A stretch of 64,000 nucleotides of DNA from Rhizophagus clarus. Its lineage: Eukaryota; Glomeromycota; Glomeromycetes; Glomerales; Glomeraceae. The notes below the pieces were generated by a model, which was given only the letters and a program-made list of their open reading frames with translations, was not told the DNA's origin and searched no databases. This document shows positions 57,467 to 64,000 of this stretch, piece by piece. Within the stretch, counting starts at the first letter, position 1. Every line of letters begins with the position of its first letter. A program made the position numbers and the translations under genes. The DNA is taken from positions 186,001 to 250,000 of the forward strand of contig BLAL01000036.1 in assembly GCA_015698045.1 (NCBI GenBank), given 5' to 3'.

Positions 57467-58615
57467 ATGCTTTTTATAATAGGTTTAGGGTTATCTGATG
57501 AAAAGGATATTACAGTAAAAGGTCTTGAAGCAATAAAATCATGTGAACGGATATATTTAGAGGCTTATACTAGTATTTTAATGGCACCTAAAGAGAAATT
57601 GGTAAATATCACCGTTAAATTTCTTTGAAATATTTTCGGTTTTAATTTCATTTCTTCTGTTTAGGAAGAATTATATGAAAAAAAGATTATATTAGCCGAT
57701 AGAGAAATGGTAGAATCACAAAGCGATGACATCTTGTTGAATGCCGATAAGATAAATGTAGCATTTTTAGTGGTAGGAGATCCGTTTGGGTAAGATTATT
57801 TTTCATTGTTATCTTGCTATCTAATTATTAATAGAAATCTGTCACTAATAAAATCGTATGAATAGTGCGACAACACATGCAGATTTGATTATAAGAGCAA
57901 AAGAACTATCGATACCAATTCAAACAATACATAATGCTTCAATAATGAATGCAGTTGGTGCTTGTGGATTACAATTATATAATTTCGGTCAAACTATTTC
58001 TATACCTTTTTTTACTGATGATTGGAGGCCTGATAGTTTTTATGATAAAATTAAAGAAAATAGAAATTTAGGTTTACATACTCTTTGTTTATTAGATATT
58101 AAAGTAAAAGAACAAAGTATAGAGAATTTAGCAAGGTATTTAAGCTCCATATATTAAAATAAACTTTTTAAATTATTCTAATGTTTTTTTTCTCGTTCAG
58201 AGGTAGGAAAATATATGAACCTCCACGTTATATGACTATCAATCAAGCAATTATGCAATTACTAGAAATCGAAGAAAACCGCAAACAAAATGGTCTTTTA
58301 ATATTAATCTATTCCTATTGAAATTCCTTTTGAAAAGAATAATATTCTAAGATTTTTTTTTTTTTCTTTTTTTGAACTATAGCCTATACATCTGAAACTT
58401 TAGTAATAGGTATTGCGCGCCTTGGTTCTCTTACAGAACAACTAATTAAAGCTGGTACATTAAATCAATTATTGTCTGAAGATTTTGGTCCTCCATTACA
58501 TTCTCTTGTCATAATAGGAAATAGAATGCATATTCTAGAAGCTGACTATGTGAGATATTTTGTAACCGATAAAAACAAATTTGATGAAATCGTAAAAAGA
58601 GATTATAAAATATAA
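57467..58615 (+). CDS. DPH5: Diphthine methyl ester synthase
   Basis: Five exons: 57467-57601, 57665-57789, 57866-58135, 58201-58292 and 58383-58615, giving 284 residues (human 285). It is the SAM-dependent methyltransferase of diphthamide synthesis on elongation factor 2. Seen: [47 protein letters not shown] (SAM-binding loop), [52 protein letters not shown] and [12 protein letters not shown]. The donor of intron 4 is GTCTTT, unusual but needed for phase. Confidence 0.94.
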
Positions 58616-58656
58616 AAATTGATCTACAATGTGAATATTCCTTAAAATTTCAATTT

Positions 58657-59701
58657 CTAGATTGTCTCTCCAATAAACTTTATGAAATTTTTACGCGTTT
58701 TTTCAACAGTCGCCTCCTCAGTCCATTCTCTAGCTTCACTTACCAACTTAATAATCCCAGCCATATAATGATCCAATCCAAAGGGAGAATGATAATCTGT
58801 CTCAATTAACAATCTATCCTCTGGAACCGCTTTTATTAAATCGGGTAGTCTATCATATTTATCATTAATAACAACACTAAAAGAGAAATAAATATCTACT
58901 GAAACTCCCTCCTTTTTCTTTTTTTGTTTAGTTAAAGCTCTAATCGTATCAACAGAACCTCCAAATGAATGTAAACAAATACGAGGTGGAAGTGGTTTCT
59001 GTTCATTAATTCTTCTGTTAAGCAATTCAGTTATTGCACCCGTGGATTGAACACAATGCATACTGACAGCACGTTGATATTTAGCTGCTAAATCCAATTG
59101 CTTCTCAAAAATTGCTGTTTGATGCTGCATTGTAGTTTGTACTTTACTAAGTTGTTTTGATTTTTGATCGCGCAATCGAAACGTTTTATCCAATCCGACT
59201 TCTCCTAAAAGTGAATTTGGATGTGTTTCAAGCAAATTTTCTAATTTGTTATGCCATGTATCAAATGGCTTAGGAGACGGTAAAGAATCAATAAATTCCT
59301 CCAAGTAGTTGCTTCTTGAAGGATCTTTTGGGCCAATATCCTTTAAAATTGTTCGATAATGAATTTTACTTTCAGGCTCATTTTCAAGTGAAAGTAAATG
59401 ACAAAACCATGGATGAAATCCTTTTTTATACATAATTAGACCTTTTAAATTTTGGCTTACTTCGAGTAAATAAACAATTTATAAATCAATAAAGCAAAAG
59501 AAACACAATACCAAAACAAGGTATGACCTTCATTTGAAAATCAGTTGCAAGTTTAGAAACTACATCCAAATCTTCAAAACGTGTCCCCATCAAACAAATC
59601 TTGTTAGTTTTCAAATTAGTAATTTCCTCGAGATGCGCTACATCGTCATGAGCATGCGTATGAGCATCACAAGTTCCCGACCAAGGAAAATTAGCTTCCA
59701 T
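58657..59701 (-). CDS. TatD-family metal-dependent hydrolase, Scn1-like
   Basis: Two exons, 59701-59512 and 59420-58657, give 317 residues. A TIM-barrel hydrolase with the TatD metal ligands: CDAHTHAHDD (HxH), GFHPWF, LLGEVGLDKTF (Glu), SMHCVQSTGA (His), CLHSFGG (His) and LLIETDYHSPFG (Asp). The overall layout, with a long insertion between GFHPW and GEVGLD (residues about 75-135), resembles the Cut9-interacting Scn1 group rather than the main TatD nucleases. A cytosolic or nuclear phosphoesterase/nuclease is inferred. Start MEANFPW was taken because it gives the usual spacing; an in-frame ATG lies five codons upstream. It is convergent with DPH5, 41 bp apart. Confidence 0.82.
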
Positions 59702-59867
59702 GGTAACTTTTAACACTACCCGTGGTCTATGGTCCTAAAACCAAAAAACTGGCCAATGGGAAAATCGGACTATCAATAAGTTATGATCGGCATGCGGGTA
59801 TGGTTATGTAAGGCTACAAATTGTTTCCGTTTTTTTACTTTTTGCAAAGCTAAAACTCAACAGTAAA
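59702..59867. promoter_or_regulatory. Shared divergent promoter of the TatD gene and PRP31
   Basis: 166 bp between the two start codons. No named element recognised. Confidence 0.5.
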
Positions 59868-62117
59868 ATGTCTTTGGCAGATGAATTACTCGCAGATCCC
59901 GACTTTATATCTACACGAGATGAGGAAGGTGCTGACGACGATCAAAGTGAAAATAATGACTCTGAAGATGTTCTTATGCGAGACCTAGAGGATTTAGAAG
60001 AGGAAGAACACATGGAAGAGAACGATGAACAAGAAGAAAACAAAAATGCGAACATTGAAGTCGAAATGAAATCTGTTAAAGATGTGAAGAAAGTGGCCAA
60101 ATTACTCGGTTCTAGGCAAATGAGAGATATCTTAACGGTTCGTCTAAAGATATATTCTCCTTATTACAAATTAGTCCTATTTACTTAAACTTTATTTCTT
60201 TGTTTAGAAAATTGAACAACTTAAAGATACAAATCGTTCTCAGACACAAATAATGGGACCTGTGGAAGAAGATCCAGAATATAAACTTATAGTTCAAGCT
60301 AATAATTTGACGGTAGACATTGACAATGAGATTCTGGTAGTTCACAAGGTAATAGATTTTATTACAAGTTAGTTTTGTGGTTTAATAATTTCTACTTACT
60401 TCGGGTCCAATTATTATAGTTTATAAGAGATCATTACGCTAAAAAATTTCCCGAACTAGAATCATTGGTCCTTAATCCGTTAGATTATACCAGAGCTGTC
60501 AAGGCTATAGGAAACGAAATGGTTAGTAATATTTTAGATTTTACCTAGTATACCTAATCAATTCAATATAGCAGGAAATTATGATCTTTATTCTTTTAAT
60601 AGCTACCAACCTCGACCGTTATTGCTATTGGACCTTTCCCATTATAATAGGACTTAACTAAAGTGGATTTAAGATCTATCCTACCCTCCGCCACCGTTAT
60701 GGTAGTTACTGTTACAGGGTCCACTACTAACGGACAAAAATTAACTGATGAAGAAAGTATGATTGTTAGTGACGCTTGCGATATGGCATTGGAATTGGAT
60801 GCTGCTAAAAGGAAGGTTTGTATGTTTATTAATTGATTAAAGAAGAATTTTTACATATACTGATTATTTTATTAAATTACAGATTTTAGAATATGTAGAG
60901 TCTAGAATGACACTCATTGCACCTAACCTCTCGGCAATTGTAGGAAGTACAACTGCAGCTAAAATGTTAGGACAGGCTGGTGGGTTAATGGCTCTTTGTA
61001 AGATGCCATCTTGTAACGTTATGGTACGTATTTTGGCTTTTCGAAACCTAGTCCAACCTAACAATGTTAACTTGAATTTAATATTATATTTATTAGCTGC
61101 TCGGCGTACAGAAGAAGACTAGTACTGGATTTTCCAGTGCATCAACGCCCAGACATACTGGATATTTGTTTCAATCAGAATTGATCCAGAGGACTCCACA
61201 AGATCTCAGAATTAAAGCACAAAAGATTGTTGCAGCGAAGTACGTTTCATAAATATATGTTATATTCGTATTTGTTCATACAATTTGCTTAGTGTTGGAT
61301 TTTTCTCAGGTGTACTTTAGCTGCCAGAATGGACCGAATGCATGAATCACCTGATGGTATGTTTAAAATACCGATTAGCTAGTGATTACTAAGTATAGTT
61401 TCTTATTAAAATTTATTATTATTATATTAAGGTTCATTTGGAAGGGGACTGCGTGAACAAATTGACAAAAAACTTGAAAAGCTACAAGAACCACCGCCAA
61501 CTAAGACTGTCAAACCCTTACCTGTACCTGACGAAGGTCCAAAGAAAAGAAGAGCAGGAAAGAAGTAAGCTTTTAAATATTATGAATTTAATTAAAAAAC
61601 TTTTTATTCATATGGTGCTAATGAACGAAATTATTTTATTTATTTAGAGTACGACGAATGAAAGAAGCTTATGCGATTACAGAATTGCGCAAGGCCCAAA
61701 ATAGAATGGCCTTTGGTGTTGCGGAGGATGAAACTGGGTCATTTGACAAGACAAAGGGTTTAGGTTTAATTGGGCAAAATTCGGGTAAAATTCGTGCCTC
61801 AGTAGCTGATCCTAGAGTTAAAGGTATGTTAAATAATATTATTATGTCTCTTGTCCTTGATAAACAGATTTTAACACATATGTATATTTTGTATCTTATT
61901 CAAATAATGTTCAGCTAAAGCGCCTAAAAGACATCAATTTCTGGGTTCTTCTGGAGCTACTTCAGGTTTATCATCATCTCTCGCATTCACTCCTGTACAA
62001 GGAATTGAACTTATCAACCCAGAGGAGAGACAGAAAAAAGTAAAAGAAGCTAATGATAGGTACTTTGGAGGTGGTGCATTTTTAAAAGTTGGAAAACCAA
62101 AACAGCAACAACAATAA
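59868..62117 (+). CDS. PRP31: U4/U6 snRNP splicing factor Prp31
   Basis: Ten exons: 59868-60137, 60208-60348, 60420-60521, 60651-60815, 60883-61023, 61097-61239, 61310-61356, 61432-61564, 61648-61823 and 61915-62117, giving 506 residues (human 499). Seen: an acidic N-terminus, then the Nop domain ([71 protein letters not shown]) which binds the U4 snRNA 5' stem-loop with the 15.5K protein. The C-terminal Prp31 domain follows ([48 protein letters not shown]), with a poly-Gln end. It holds U4/U6 to U5 in the tri-snRNP. Introns 1, 3 and 4 use GTTNGT donors, common in this genome. Confidence 0.96.
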
Positions 62118-62376
62118 ATCAAAGCATTTATTATATAGTAATAGTTAACTGAGTTAAATTATAACTTTTTGTTCAAAATTAATAATGTAAAATGATTATT
62201 ATTAGAATTAACTGAAGTTTTTATAAGTTTATATAAGCCAGTATATTTTCAATTATTATATTAAACAATGTACATTTGCCCGTTAAAAATATTTAATATT
62301 TGAATAATTCTGAAAAATAACTGATCATATTATTTTAAAATCAGAGTCACGGGTAATCTGATATTACTCAGCCCTG

Positions 62377-62859
62377 TCACGTGATAATTAATTCCTTGTC
62401 TTCAGGTAAAGAAGTATCCACCAATGGTTTCTCGTGATGCATTACCGTGGACACCTGATCTGCAACCGAATTGAAGTTAGATGAACTGTTAGGAGAATTA
62501 TCATTTAGAGTCTGCTTCTGTTCTACTTTCGTGATTCTATCTCTAAACTCAAATTCCAACTCCTCGATTCTGGCCTTGAGTTTAGCATCCTCAGCATCAC
62601 GCCTCGTTCTCTCTTCCTCAGTCATTTTTAAAGCCTCAGCAATCCTGCGCTTAAGTTCAGCTCTCTCAGCATCAAACTCTGAGATCTTTCTTCTAAGATC
62701 AGGTATTTCAGCATTTACGACTTTGAGCTCACCATTCTCAGCCTCGAACTTTAGTAACTTCTCTCTAAGTTCGGGAATCTCAGCATTCTCCTTCCTAAGC
62801 TCTGTAATCTCGGCTAAGAGCTTGGCATTTAATTCTCTCAATGAATCGATAGATTGCAT
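62377..62859 (-). CDS. Multicopy coiled-coil protein, lineage-specific
   Basis: A single exon of 160 residues. It starts MQSIDSLRELNAKLLAEITE and contains two imperfect 28-residue units (ELRKENAEIPELREKLLKFE and the related VVNAEIPDLRRKISEFDAER), then Glu/Arg-rich heptads to about residue 115 and a Ser/Asn-rich tail. I recall many similar MQSIDSLRE proteins in Rhizophagus. Function is unknown, and a dimeric coiled coil is likely. Other copies appear to be longer at the C-terminus, so this one may be shortened. Confidence 0.6.
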   Translation of the reverse strand: MQSIDSLRELNAKLLAEITELRKENAEIPELREKLLKFEAENGELKVVNAEIPDLRRKISEFDAERAELKRRIAEALKMTEEERTRRDAEDAKLKARIEELEFEFRDRITKVEQKQTLNDNSPNSSSNFNSVADQVSTVMHHEKPLVDTSLPEDKELIIT

Positions 62860-63890
62860 GTTCGATAATAATTTTTTTATAAAAGATGGAATAATTCATT
62901 AGTTCGTTAGCATAGATAAAAAAACGAGGTAATATCCTCACCGGAATTACTGATTTATTGATGTAAAAAAATAAATTACAAGATTCGGTAATACATAAAC
63001 TTATTTTACAAAGCGAAATGGAGTTTCTATGCTAATGCCTGTCGGTGTTTCGTTCATCTAACCTATCTATACTAGCACAATATCCCAACATTAACTCTAA
63101 TCCGATTTCGTTCGCCCCAACATCGATATTCTAGATAGAATAAAATGGCCGTCAGTTATGCATAGAGCAACAGAGCATGCAGAGTCAGAAATAAGTTAAC
63201 AATGTTGACCTTAATTAAAACTCACCAAAAGTTTATGTTCTCCGCCTAATAAGGTCCTCGAAATTTCTGAACAAAAGAATAGATATTAGCTTTACAAGCT
63301 CCCTTGCAAATGCACAGTCACAGCCGAAAAAATATATTTCATTCATACCTTAATTGTGAAGTGTCTCGTCCGGACTTTAATCACTTCTTAAACTGCGGTA
63401 GATCGGTTTCTTTTTAATGAGTTCATGTTCGGAGAAAATGCACGACGGCTTGGTGGTCGGAATAAGAAAAAAAAAGAAGTTAATTAATATATCGTTATGA
63501 CATAACTTGAAATTACTTTTATTGGCTACTAATTGGGACATCAACTGATCAATTGTACAACCGAATAATTAATAAATACCTTGTGAATGCAATCTGAGTA
63601 ACGATAAAATCGCATGAATCACTTTTTTTCGCTTGCCGATAAATTAATTTTATAAACTTTTTTTTACTGTGCTTATATCATTATATAAACTTTTTTTATA
63701 CTATGTTTATATCATTATATCATATTTTGTGTCACCAATTAAGAGTTTATAAAGATCATTTTATAGTTAATCACGATGTATTCAGAAAAGTATACATACC
63801 CTCAAACTTTTCTCTATTTTCTCTAAAAATATTATCTTTATTTCTAAAAACTAACAAATCATTCTATCGATTTAAAGGATTATATCCAAA
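62860..63890. other. Intergenic region before the Crinkler-like gene
   Basis: About 1 kb with no supported gene. GC-richer patches at 63010-63130 have no clear fold or frame. Two near-identical phrases, 'tatcattatataaactttttt' style, repeat at about 63660-63720. Confidence 0.5.
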
Positions 63891-64000
63891 ATGTTAATGG
63901 AACCAAACTGCATACTCTTAGGAAAGACTTCTATTAATGATTCTTTTACGGTTCGCGTTTGTGATAAAAACAATATTAATGGAAATGAAGTATTGTTTGA
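63891..64000 (+). CDS. Crinkler (CRN)-like protein, N-terminal 36 codons, cut by the window end
   Basis: An ATG at 63891 opens MLMEPNCILLGKTSINDSF, followed by TVRVCDKNNINGNEVLF at the edge. The pattern 'xCLLLGxTxxxxFxVxV...NG' is the start of the ubiquitin-like header domain of Crinkler-type proteins, which are numerous in arbuscular mycorrhizal fungi. There is no signal peptide, as is usual for this header. The C-terminal effector or enzymatic domain lies outside the window, so its activity cannot be told. Confidence 0.6.
   Translation, partial: MLMEPNCILLGKTSINDSFTVRVCDKNNINGNEVLF

Overview
The window reads as a nuclear contig of an early-diverging filamentous fungus, most likely an arbuscular mycorrhizal Glomeromycete close to Rhizophagus. 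This is inferred from the very AT-rich DNA, short 50-120 nt GT-AG introns, several decayed multicopy element families, a Crinkler-type effector start at the right edge, and non-Dikarya-like genes such as a PEN-2 subunit, a 6-pyruvoyl-tetrahydropterin synthase and a spectrin/GAR-domain giant protein. No database search was possible. Exon models were made by hand from splice sites, codon phase and family knowledge; every multi-exon model given sums to a whole number of codons.

Region 1 (1-18.2 kb) is a repeat and element graveyard. It holds the 3' end of a KDZ/Plavaka-like transposase gene, a 41-bp minisatellite, a tandem array of about 15 micro-exon units on the + strand (2.4-4.1 kb), fragments of multicopy element proteins, a second and unrelated micro-exon array on the - strand (8.6-9.6 kb) interrupted by a 2-kb poly(A)-tailed ORF1-only retroelement copy, and two long decayed transposase-like pseudogenes.

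Region 2 (19.5-62.1 kb) is gene-dense and conserved: a C2H2 factor with four ACGCGT boxes upstream, RPL24, RAD50, CSN6, a small twin-CX9C protein (NDUFAF8-like), a 3,224-residue coiled-coil/GAR protein, tRNA-Gln(UUG), PTPS, PEN-2, SWC4/DMAP1, an eIF4A-like protein that has lost its helicase motifs, a three-finger C2H2 factor, two unrecognised genes, ALG6, DPH5, a TatD/Scn1-like hydrolase and PRP31. Three gene pairs are divergent across 150-190 bp. The genes serve unrelated housekeeping functions and do not form a pathway cluster.

Region 3 (62.4-64 kb) returns to lineage-specific sequence: a multicopy coiled-coil protein and the first 36 codons of a Crinkler-like gene cut by the window end.

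The observations most worth a second look are the two tandem arrays whose repeat unit is an exon with its own splice sites, the motif-less eIF4A paralogue with an N-terminal extension, and two small multi-exon genes that simple ORF calling misses.
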